Shown one piece after another: positions 22,789-32,362 of a stretch of 64,000 bases of DNA. Under the pieces are notes generated by a model. It did not search any database, was not told the DNA's origin, and saw only the letters and a list, made by a program, of their open reading frames with translations. Within the stretch, counting starts at the first letter, position 1; each line of letters opens with the position of its first letter. The stretch comes from Fonsecaea monophora (taxonomy: Eukaryota > Ascomycota > Eurotiomycetes > Chaetothyriales > Herpotrichiellaceae), in NCBI RefSeq assembly GCF_001642475.1, contig NW_019173972.1, positions 186,001 through 250,000 on the forward strand. Direction: 5' to 3'. The translations under genes and the position numbers were made by a program.

Positions 22789-24416
22789 ATGGAGAACATA
22801 TCACTCGACAATGTTCGAGAGAACTTCAGTTTCCGGGCCGAAGACGTGCAAATCAATGGGTCTAGATCGAAGCAGGGCGTGGCTAACTTTCTAGGTATCC
22901 CCTACGCCCAGTTTCCTGCTCGATTCCGAACAGCCGGGCGGGTCGACCTTGGTCTCCTCGATGGACAGCTGGATGCATCTCGATATGGACCTCGCTGTCC
23001 ACAAAAGACCGACAACATCCACCCTATGATGCACCACATGTTTGAGAAATTGTCAATGTCTCAGAGGTGCGATGAGACCACTTGCCTACACCTCAATATA
23101 TATGCTCCTCCACAGTCTGTGGGTGTTGCGGAGCACTCCAGATTGCCGGTGTTTGTATGGATACACGGGTGAGGTTTCAACAACGGTGATAACACGACTG
23201 AATTTAGTGGGTGCCAGCGCCTCAAGTTTGGTAATATGACATGCTGACCCCGAATACAGATGACAACCACCTTGTGAGAAGGTCCATGGATCTTGGGAGG
23301 CCGATCGTCATTGTGACTCTCAATTACCGGCTGAACGTTTTTGGCTTTTTGAGCTCGAGGGAGATTATACAAGAAGCAAAGCCGCTTGGTGAAGTTCCCA
23401 TTCTGAATCAAGGCCTTAATGACCAGCGTATCGGGCTTGAGTGGATTCAGAAGTCGATTCATCACTTTGGTGGAGACGCGTCAAACGTCACTCTGTCCGG
23501 CGAGTCTGCCGGGGCTGCATCAGTCTGTTGCTATTTGAAAGGTGGCCACGCGCTTTTCCATCAGGCCCTGATCCAATCCAGCCCCAAGCCACGCTTGAGG
23601 TCGCTTGAGGAGGCACAGGCTACCTTCGATCAACTTGTCGAATCGGCAGGCATAGCAAAAGATGCGTCAGACGCTGAGAAACTGGCGAGGCTGCGGGCTT
23701 TGTCGGCAGGTCGACTTGTCGAGTTGTTCGATGGCAGCGTTTCATTGCCCATCGAGGATCCCAACTGGTTTGAGTTGACCACCTCTTGGGATAGTGTGCC
23801 ACAGTGGTGTTCGAGGATCATCATGGGCCACACAAAGGACGAAGCAGCACTCTTTCTGACACCATTTCAGAATCTGCCGGATGCAGTGCTTGCGGAGCAT
23901 GTGCGCAAACTTGCCCCGGAGCTGGCGGGGGAGGCCCTGTTCTCTGGTGGTCATGATGCTTTACAGACCCTTACGGAATGGGCGACTGAAGAGACATTTG
24001 TACGACCGACGATGGATATGCTCTCGGACGCCGCAGAGCAGGGCACCACCGTCTACGCATATGAAATCTCCGTCGTTGATCCTTTCCCGGGTCCTCTGCA
24101 TGGGTACGCGTGGCACTCGTTTGGGGTTCCATTGACCTTTTACGAGCCTTCGGCCCGAGTTTATCCCCAGATCAAAGCGACACAGGATAAAATGTCCGAG
24201 GCGTATGTCGCTTTCTTTCACGGTCTCGAGCCATGGGAGGCGTTTAACGTTGCAAAGCGAAAGATGTGCTGGGACGGTGAACAGACTCGCTTGGTGGACT
24301 GTTCGGTGGTGGAAACGAGGGACAAAGAGGACAAGACGCCGGATCTGCCGTGCAGGACATCTGCAGAGGCGGGCATGGGGATTATCGCTGCGGCCTTGAA
24401 GATGCAGACGTCTTAG
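22789..24416 (+). pseudogene. Type-B carboxylesterase/lipase with an in-frame TGA in the oxyanion-hole motif
   Basis: Exons 22789-23206 and 23260-24416 (525 codons including stop); the 53-nt intron has GTGGGT donor, CTGAC branch and CAG acceptor. It belongs to the COesterase family of alpha/beta hydrolases that cleave carboxylic esters. The frame is intact apart from codon 128 (TGA, 23170-23172), which falls within the oxyanion-hole motif: VWIHG, stop, GFNNGDNTTEF, where relatives have HGGGF. Ser222 in GESAGA, the acidic residue in HTKDEAALF and the His in YAWHSFG provide the expected triad. I tested splicing out the TGA from the GTGAGG that overlaps it; the available acceptors hit new stops or lose the motif. 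A single GGA-to-TGA change explains the break. It could be a recent pseudogene, a strain allele, or a sequencing error. Confidence 0.82.
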
Positions 24417-26169
24417 TTGGTGATGAAGTGGTGATACTAGCCTACGTGTATGTGTTAGATCTTAACATGTGCTGGTGGTGTGTGCATTTCACCCTCTTCC
24501 CACGTGAATCTTCAAGAGCTTGATCTCCCTTGCATTGAAGCTGGTGTGGCAATAGCAACGTATATATATCTCTCTCTCTGAGAGAGTCTCCAGTAAAGAA
24601 CGAGTTATGGACGAGTTCGTGCGGCCAAGCAGTGACAGTGGCGGTATAGATTTCCATCTTGAATGCATACTCTCTTCTTCAGCCGCAGGAAATGCCCCTT
24701 TCACAGCCCGGACCTTGTACGGGGAAAGAGGGATGTATTCGTCTCGGTGCGATACATGCAGCCTGACATGTCCATGATTCTATGATCCCATGTCCTGTGA
24801 CCGTTCAAGTGTGTTTGAAGCCACTTGATGGTTTTGGGGGGATATGGTGAGATTATTGAATCTGTATGCATGGTCATATGAGACGTGTGCGGATTAAATA
24901 GTGTGTGGTGGTTGTGGTTGCTATTATTATTGTTGTCGTGGTGTACTATGTATGTTTTATTTTATTTTCCAGATACACGAAAATTAAATCCCCATCCATC
25001 TATCACCATTAAACCATCAATCAACCAACCAACAACTCAACCTGTATTGCATTTTCTTCACTCACAATACAACAATACGGTCCGTAGGAAAAACGTATCA
25101 TGGGGACGATACACTTAAACCGTGCGGCACACTGACCAGGCCATTTTCTTTTTCAGCTCAAAAAATGGTCAATGTCAATGTCTTCAATGTAACTAAACTA
25201 TTCGTCGGGATGCAGCATGACCAGTCGTGCGTTCGACCGCACTGTGAACCCCCCCGATCTACATATCATGCGCATCCGGCATTTCCGGCGACTGAGCGAT
25301 CTATTTACTACGTACGAGGTAGATACGAAGGATTAGTATGGATGCATGTGCGAGACATGTGTGAGAGAGAGAGAGAGCGAGAGATGAGTCCTCTCTAGGG
25401 CAAGAAGAGACTGACAAGGCTAGCTGTCCGCCTACGAAGCCTACCAAAGCAATCCGAGCACAGCCCTCCCGACAGCGGACTAATTCAAACAAGTGTCTGT
25501 CGTTGGTGTCGGTCGTGTCGGTCCAAATAACAACGACGATGACCTTGTCGGACTGATTCCATCGGGACTGCATCTGCGCGTGTCCCCACACCACACCCGG
25601 ATCATCCATTACATCTATCACAACATCCACCCTCGACTGGACTGGACTGGATAGGAGAAGAAGAGATTTCCTTGTCCTCGTAAACGAGTCGAGCTGCGCT
25701 ACAACTTCCGGTCAGTTCCAACGATAACGAATCCTTCCTCCGTGAGCGACCATGGAGGCGCCAGAAGACACGAGATCCAGCCGACCAGCAGACTAGTTCT
25801 ACCGGATCCGAGTCCTCCCAATTGGTCAGGGATGCACTCCTAGATAGGCAATCAAGCTGGTCTCCAGGCAGGAATTTGGCTGTGTTTGGGAATAATACGG
25901 CAACCAAGACAGACGCGGACCATCTTCAGCAAGTTCATGGCCTATGCACAAGCTAGTCTGGCTTCACGACCTCAGGAAAACAACAGAGACATTGGATTTT
26001 GTTACTCATAGATTCGACTGCGCACCCAGGACAGAGGTGCTGACTGTCCACCCAGTGCCCATCATCCTTGCTCAATGCATCTCGCAAACAAAGCGTGCTT
26101 CTGAATTTTCCGAGTTTTGTACAATCCATTCCCACGTAGGCTTCCACCACGCAGTGACGCTCCAGGAGA
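24417..26169. other. Intergenic region with simple repeats
   Basis: About 1.75 kb between the convergent esterase and KGD2. Contains TATATATATC followed by a self-complementary CTCTCTCTGAGAGAG (about 24571-24586), a (GA)n tract at 25363-25377, and ATT/GTT-rich sequence near 24920. No supportable gene. Confidence 0.5.
25363..25377. repeat. (GA)n microsatellite
   Basis: Uninterrupted GA dinucleotides, followed by a further GAGCGAGAGA stretch, in non-coding DNA. Confidence 0.8.
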
Positions 26170-27779
26170 TTATGCCAAAAGCATCTTCCGCGGGTCTTCT
26201 ATGTATTCCTACCATTCATGTCAGACACAGTAACACATAATGTAGCATCAATACTTACCTTGATCTTCACCAAGAACGTGACCGCCTCTCTTCCATCCAG
26301 CAGACGGTGGTCGTAGGTCAGGGCAAGGTACATCATCTAGCCAACCTTAGCATTTGGCACTCTCCACGTAGTCAAGGGAACTTACTGGTCTGATCTCGAT
26401 CTTGCCGTTGACAACCACCGCTCGGTCCTTAATAGCATGTAGCCCGAGCACTGCAGTCTGAGGCAGATTGATAATGGGAGTTCCCATCATCGACCCAAAG
26501 ACACCGCCGTTGCTGATGGTGTAGGTACCTCCGGCCATATCTTCAATAGAGAGCTTTCCATCGCGAGCCTACGTCTCCAAGTCAGAACCAGCCATAACCA
26601 CAGCGTGTGGGCCACTCACCTTCTTGCCCAAATCTGCAATGGACTTCTCGATCTCAATCATTTCCATGCTCTCTGCATTTCGGACTACAGGTGTCACCAA
26701 GCCCTTGGGCGTTGCTACTGCAACGCTGATATCTACAAAGTCCCTGTACACAATGGTGTCGCCACCACCCGGACCTTCAATAGAAGCGTTAACAGTAGGC
26801 ACTTCTCTCATGGCCAGAATGCTAGCTTTGGCAAAGGCACTCATGAAGCCAAGCTTGACGCCGGTATTCTTCAGGATCTCGTCCTTGTACTTCTTCCGGA
26901 ACTCCATAATGTTGGACATGTCCACTTCGTTGAACGTGGTTAGCGAAGCAGCAGTGTTCTGGGACTGCTTGAGACGCTCTGCAATTCGCAGACGCATACG
27001 GTTCATTTTGACCTGGTCCACGTTAGCCTTCATAGAGGGGACATTGCCATATGCCTGCCTACCCTGTTCTCGTTTCTTGTGCCTTTGCCGAATGGCGACT
27101 CAATTCCAGCTTTTGACTCATCTGGTTTCTTCGCCTCTTTGGGAGGCGGCGAAGACTTCTTCTCTTCCTTAGGTGGAGCGGGCTTTTCTTCCTTCTTGGG
27201 TGGAGGGGGAGGGGCCTCTTCTTTCTTCGGCTCCTCCTTCTTCGGCTCAGGATCTGAGCTCGTAGGTTGCTCTTTTGAAGCAGGCTCCTTGGGCTCTTCC
27301 TTTGCTTCTTTAGCGCCTCCACCGCCTCCACCACCAGGTTCGAGCTTCGCGATTTCCTGCCCGACTGTCACAGTGTCTCCCTCATTGACGAGAAACTCCT
27401 TTATTGTGCCAGCTTCCGGAGCATTGACCGAGACATCGATCTTGTCCGTCTCGATAGATGCAATCTCCTCATCTTGCTCGACGTAATCCCCGATTTGTTT
27501 CGTGAAACTGCTGAGCGTACCTTCAGAAATGGATTCGGCCATCTGGGGCACTTTGACAATCGTCTCATAGCGGGTAGGCGAGGTACTAAACCGCTGGTAC
27601 TGCGCCAGGGAGGCGAACGTAGGCGCAATCGACGGCCGTAAGCTCGAGACGCAGATTTGTCGAGGTGTAGGTTTCGATCTGAGAACACTAAAGGTGCGGG
27701 TGCGTAAAGACGCACCACACTTTGGCAGTGCAAGCGCAGAGCCCAAGGCTGGCGTCCGTCGAAGCCGGAGAGAGGCCAT
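26170..27779 (-). CDS. KGD2: Dihydrolipoyllysine succinyltransferase, E2 of 2-oxoglutarate dehydrogenase, 469 aa
   Basis: Five exons: 27779-27063, 27012-26620, 26568-26386, 26336-26259 and 26208-26170 (1410 nt). Introns are 49-51 nt and all phase 0. E2 transfers the succinyl group from lipoamide to CoA in the mitochondrial TCA cycle. Residues 1 to about 69 are a basic mitochondrial presequence (ending near RFSTSPTR). The lipoyl domain (about 71-145) has the lipoylated Lys113 in ETDKIDV. A Lys/Glu/Pro-rich hinge follows (about 155-230), with a Gly run before it. There is no E3-binding domain, as usual for this E2. The catalytic domain ends with DHRLLDGREAVTFL; His441 and Asp445 are the active-site pair. 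The frame is open upstream of the chosen ATG, but the presequence fits this start. Confidence 0.96.
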
Positions 27780-28406
27780 GTTGGAAAGTTGGTCCGGCGA
27801 GCGTAGTACAGCAACACAACGAGGGTAATCGATGCTCCAGAGAGCGAAGGAGCTCAAGGCTGTAGCATGCGAGGCGGGGGGACCGCCGCTTGGTATAGAA
27901 GAGAATGAGAGGAAGGACAGAGAAGTAAAGGTACTTCCTGACTGTAATGTTGTCACCTCGAAAAGAAAAGAGGCGGAGAGGGATCGACCTCTTGATTTTG
28001 TAGACCTGGGAAGGGAAAGCTCTTTCCGAGCTCTAATTGGACTGTGCTGGGCATACGCAGTGACTGACGTCCGGATGGAAAAGTCGCGCAGGCGGAATTG
28101 GGCCATTGGGCCAGACGCTCCACCCTTGCTGCCACTGGAACTGTAGCCGGAGACGAGCAGCAGCGAGAACCGGCAATAGCTTGGACGCCAAGCCTGCGCA
28201 AGGTGCCAACTGCATCTCCAATCGACTCATCTCCATTACACACTCAACGAGAGGTCTTCAGCAAGACGTCAAGCCATCGACATAAACACAGAAGCGTCAG
28301 GCCGGAGATCTGGGGACGCAGCTCACCGTGCACGACTTTTCCGTGGGCGTCTCCTTTCGGTTATTGACTGAGCGAGAGTGTGGGGAGGATCCCAGGGCTC
28401 TCCAGC
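27780..28406. promoter_or_regulatory. Bidirectional promoter between KGD2 and the complex I subunit, with CCAAT boxes
   Basis: 627 bp separate the two divergent start codons. ATTGG (CCAAT on the minus strand) occurs at 28036-28040, 28097-28101 and 28105-28109, the last two 3 bp apart. CCAAT is the site of the HAP/CBC complex, which controls respiratory and iron-using genes in fungi. Function here is inferred. Confidence 0.55.
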
Positions 28407-28921
28407 ATGGCAACTCTCAGTCCTCACGTCAAGGCTGTCCGGTGAGTGATTTGAAGGACAAAGAGCCACATATTGTCTGCCCACTTGCTCACTCAATCGC
28501 CATCAGAAACCTTTACCGGCGGTCGCTGAAGCTTGCGCTTGACTGGGCCGTGCAGCGAAACCTCTGGCGCGGCCAAGCAGTATATATCCGGTCACTCTTT
28601 GATGCGAACAGAAATATCACAGATCCAAGACAACAAAGAGTACGCAGATGGCCTCTTGCACATGAACCTATTGTTCGAGCTCAGAAAACCAGGCTGACCT
28701 GTGGTGGCACCAGATCCTCTTTAATGAGACGGAAAAACTGCTACGGAAATGGAAGCACCCCGACCCTTACAGACCACCAACTGCCCCAGGAGGTGAGATT
28801 GCCCACAACATTTGTGCAGTACAGTGGCTCATCTGTCGTGTTTACAGGCTCGAAATATGAACGAAATCTACCAGCCCCAGACTTGCCGCCACCATCGAGA
28901 GAGTTTGTCAAGAGGTTATGA
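28407..28921 (+). CDS. NADH:ubiquinone oxidoreductase LYR subunit (NDUFB9/B22 type), 106 aa
   Basis: Four exons: 28407-28441, 28507-28639, 28714-28792 and 28848-28921 (321 nt). Introns of 65, 74 and 55 nt have GT-AG ends; CTGAC branch is visible in the second. This is an accessory subunit of the complex I membrane arm in mitochondria. The product starts MATLSPHVKAVR and has the LYR motif at Leu14-Tyr15-Arg16, followed by the family-typical ALDWAVQRNLWRGQAVYIR, WKHPDPYRPPTAPGG, and the C-terminal SKYERNLPAPDLPPP. Length matches fungal homologues. It shares a promoter gap with KGD2, so a TCA enzyme and a respiratory-chain subunit are arranged head to head. Confidence 0.95.
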
Positions 28922-29651
28922 GGTGGTTTGTGGTGTCATTGATGGATAGGTGGAGAACTTGTACATACTGTCGCAAAGAGCGGAAGAAACACCTCGTTCA
29001 CCGCAAAGGTTGATTTGCTAAAAAGAGCTCTGGAGAACTTGAACCTCCAGTGTCCCTCTCCGATCCTATTTCTCGAGAACTCATGTGCCAAAACTGTCTG
29101 TGGAAACCAGCCGATCTATGCTCTATTGCCGGTTACTTGCACTCCTATTTCCCCAGGATTCATGTTCAAATGGATCATTCAATCATGGGCATACCCGAAC
29201 GCGTTGAGATCTAGTGTTTTGTTTACCTGGTCCGAGTGCAATCTGCATGTCAACCCGCGAATTTGGCCACACGTTATCGAGAAATCTTTCATTTGCGCTC
29301 TGCTTCTTGCACCCACGTAAGACAAACGAGAAAGGAAGCAGGTTTGTGATGAATTGCCATTTGAGTTTCGATCATTAAATTTGCTGTCTAATGATCACCA
29401 TTTGCAAAGCCATTCGCTTTGCCATTTGCATGTCTCATGCCCCGTCTTGCATTCCTATCCATGTTCGTGATGATAGTAGGCATGCCATGAGCATAATGTA
29501 CACAACCCTGCCGTCCGATGATAAAGCACAAACTCTGAAAACAAGGCCTGTGAAACCTGGCCAGCCCAACCCCTGAAACCCCGCGTTGTGATCGCATTTG
29601 TCGTGAAACTCCCATTCAAAACCCAGTTCAGAAGAAATTTGCAGAACGAGC
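28922..29651. other. Convergent intergenic gap
   Basis: About 730 bp between the 3' ends of the complex I subunit and histone H2A genes. Only 3' untranslated sequence is expected; the frame at 29015-29320 has no domain features. Confidence 0.55.
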
Positions 29652-30219
29652 TTACAGCTCTTGGCTGGGGTTCTTGCCCTTGGCGGTCTTCTTTGGTAGC
29701 AAGTCTGTGATAGTCAGTATGGGCAAGTCTTGTGGAATCTCGTGTAGGCAGAAACGTACTTTGGTGGATGTTGGGCAAGACACCACCCTGGGCAATTGTG
29801 ACGTGTCCCAGCAGCTTGTTCAACTCCTCATCGTTTCGGATGGCCAATTGAAGATGACGAGGGATGATACGGGTCTTCTTGTTGTCACGAGCGGCGTTGC
29901 CGGCAAGTTCGAGAATTTCAGCCGCAAGATATTCAAGCACGGCAGCAAGGTAGACCGGAGCACCGGCACCAACACGCTGAGCATAGTTGCCCTTCCGCAG
30001 GAGACGGTGGACACGGCCGACAGGGAATGCGAGACCCGCCTTTGAGGATCGGCTGCGGTATAGTTAGCATCATGGTCTAACAGTTTCAACGTGGCAAAGG
30101 CCACAACCAAATGTCACAGATCGAATCCAGAGTGATGCGACAAGTTTGGAAGGGTGATAAACTTACGATTGAGCGCTCTTGCCGCCAGAGGCTTTGCCGC
30201 CAGATTTTCCGCCAGTCAT
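29652..30219 (-). CDS. Histone H2A, 3 exons, 132 aa
   Basis: Exons 30219-30167, 30052-29760 and 29704-29652 (399 nt), with introns of 114 nt (CTAAC branch) and 55 nt (CTGAC branch). It forms the H2A-H2B dimer of the nucleosome. The Lys/Gly-rich tail MTGGKSGGKASGGKSAQS precedes AGLAFPVGRVHRLLRKGNYA and the histone fold. The C-terminus ends in the SQEL motif, with Ser129 the site phosphorylated at DNA breaks in fungal H2A. Intron positions after the N-terminal tail and after NIHQ match common fungal H2A gene structure. It is divergent from H2B. Confidence 0.98.
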
Positions 30220-30938
30220 TTTGATTGAGTGGATGGGATTGGGATTGGTTTGAGAAGTTGGAGTTTGTGAAATGAAGTGAAGATAGAAAGCTGGTGCAGA
30301 GTGTGTGATGGAAACTTGGGTTGACGATGGATGAAAAGAGAGAAGGAGGCGATGATGGAAGGCGGGAGGGAAGGGCAGTTATAAAGGAGTGAGGATAGGC
30401 GGCGATGCGGGTGGTGGGCAGTTGAGTCGCGCCTCCAGATCAACCTTGGAGGACTTGTGATGAAAGGTGCAGCGGGAGAGGAGTGCGCTAGATCACGGAG
30501 CCCGCATTGGGCCAATCGTGGCGCGAGGGAGGGAATGATCAAAAATGACTTTTCTGATGAGTTTGACAATACGAGTCAGCATTACATCGCGTTACCATAT
30601 CTTTCTGCCAAGATTTGTGATCCTGCAATTTGACTGGATCAAAAACTAGCAAAATCGACACAATAACAATACGCTGGGAAAATCGCGCAATTTGTTACCC
30701 GGATCAACCCCTTGGAGTCGACCGCCTGCGTCTGCCACTTCGCATCAACCCGCGCCCTCCCTCTCGCACTTGCGCCTGGTATAAGAGTCGCCGTCACCCA
30801 CCTTTCACACTTCCATCTTTCCTTCCTCCTTCATCCATCCATCAATCATCCCGCTCATACGCCTCCATCAGTCAATTTCATCTCACTTACTACTTTCATC
30901 CATCGTCGCTTTTTGCGCAATCAATTCAATCACCAAAA
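30220..30938. promoter_or_regulatory. Bidirectional H2A/H2B promoter with back-to-back CCAAT boxes
   Basis: 719 bp between divergent histone start codons. ATTGG at 30506-30510 and CCAAT at 30512-30516 are inverted with one G between them, near the middle. TATA-like motifs sit on both sides: TTATAA near 30379 towards H2A and TATAAGA near 30780 towards H2B. The H2B leader is CT-rich. Confidence 0.65.
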
Positions 30939-31473
30939 ATGCCTCCAAAAGCTGCTGAGAAGAAGCCCACCACTGGCGGCAAGGCCCCAGCTGGAAAGGC
31001 TCCCGCTGCCGAGAAGAAGGAAGCCGGCAAGAAGACTGCCGCCGCTCCCTCTGGCGACAAGAAGAAGCGAGGCAAGACACGAAAGGAGACCTACTCTTCA
31101 TACATCTACAAAGGTGAGATTTCAATCCTTCGCGCGAATCGCCTCATTCAGTACTGACGCGTCTCTTCAGTCCTCAAGCAAGTCCACCCTGACACTGGTA
31201 TCTCCAACCGCGCCATGTCCATCCTGAACTCTTTCGTCAACGGTAAGTCACTTCGTGCTCCGCGATTCGATACCTACTCTAACGTCTACCTCAGACATCT
31301 TTGAGCGCGTCGCCACCGAAGCCTCCAAGCTTGCTGCTTACAACAAGAAGTCCACAATCTCGTCCCGCGAGATCCAAACATCCGTCAGATTGATCCTGCC
31401 GGGTGAACTTGCCAAGCATGCCGTGTCTGAGGGTACTAAGGCCGTCACCAAATATTCTTCTCAAAGCAAGTAA
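30939..31473 (+). CDS. Histone H2B, 3 exons, 141 aa
   Basis: Exons 30939-31113, 31171-31242 and 31295-31473 (426 nt), introns 57 and 52 nt with TACTGAC and CTAAC branch points. The Lys/Ala-rich tail MPPKAAEKKPTTGGKAPAGK is followed by KKRGKTRKETYSSYIYK and the histone fold (VLKQVHPDTGIS, NSFVNDIFERVA), ending GTKAVTKYSSQSK; the Lys of this motif is the family's ubiquitination site. It is the partner of the divergent H2A gene, so the pair gives balanced dimer supply. Confidence 0.98.
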
Positions 31474-32362
31474 TTGGGTTTCAATATTCATGGGGATGGT
31501 TGATTCTTGGGCTTTTGCGCGTGTTTTCTGCAAATGGGGTTGTGGGCACAAATGGAACAACGGTGTTGAAATGGGTTTTTGATCAACACATTACGATGCG
31601 TCATGGGAATCGGGGATTATTGACAATGTGATGAGCTGTCCACGGTCATGCTTGCTCATCAACAGCAATCATGCTTTACGAGTCTCTACAGAGAGAAGCT
31701 TTCGCGTTATGTACAATATTCACCACGCTGAAGCCTGAAGTTTCAGAGGTTCAGTTCTTGCTGGATTTGTGAGACATTCGAATTGAAAGCATGAAATCAA
31801 ACTGTTCAGTCTCCGATCTTTGTTTTTGTCTTCGGCGCACTGGAATTACTAGCATGAAATTACGAGGGTCGGGATACCAGGACTCGTTGTTTTGGTACGC
31901 GTTCGAGGGGGTTGCGCGCTAGAGGCGCCACAAAATAGACATGAACCACGCGAACGTAAACAGGGCCTGTTGCCCACAGCGTTTCTCTGCAATGTGCAGG
32001 GACAGTTTGGTGATCGCACGGTCGAGAAAGCAAAACATTCGTCTTGTTCGTGAACAGCTGCCCGAACAGGCGGAGATGCTTGTCTCTCCGAGCACGACCA
32101 GATTGATCCAAATTCAGGTCCCAACCAGCAAAAACGCCGAAAAGATTGACTACACTCCCCTTTCGTATAGATAGTCTTTGCCCAATTCCCATTTCCTGAC
32201 AGGCCAGATACTCCAAAGCCCCCGGTAGTCGTTAGCCATATTAGTAGTGATACTCTTTGTTTGTCTCTTGTCACGCGTAGCGTCGTACTCATCATTGCAC
32301 AGGTGACACGTCTTTCTGCAGCCAGAGGACCTTGACAGTGTCTTTCCCTTGCCACAGGACCG
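31474..32362. other. Convergent intergenic gap
   Basis: About 890 bp between the 3' ends of H2B and ATG4. I see no gene; open frames on the minus strand at 31849-32499 overlap the ATG4 3' end in another frame and show no domain. Confidence 0.55.

Noticed and set aside
23169..23259. Alternative splicing to remove the esterase TGA (donor GTGAGG at 23169)
   Set aside because: Joining to the acceptor at 23259 creates a new in-frame TGA; joining to the acceptor at 23207 loses the GGF segment and meets a stop soon after.
28328..28920. Unspliced 197-codon frame over the complex I subunit gene
   Set aside because: It reads through introns; the four-exon spliced form gives a full-length LYR subunit with family motifs throughout.
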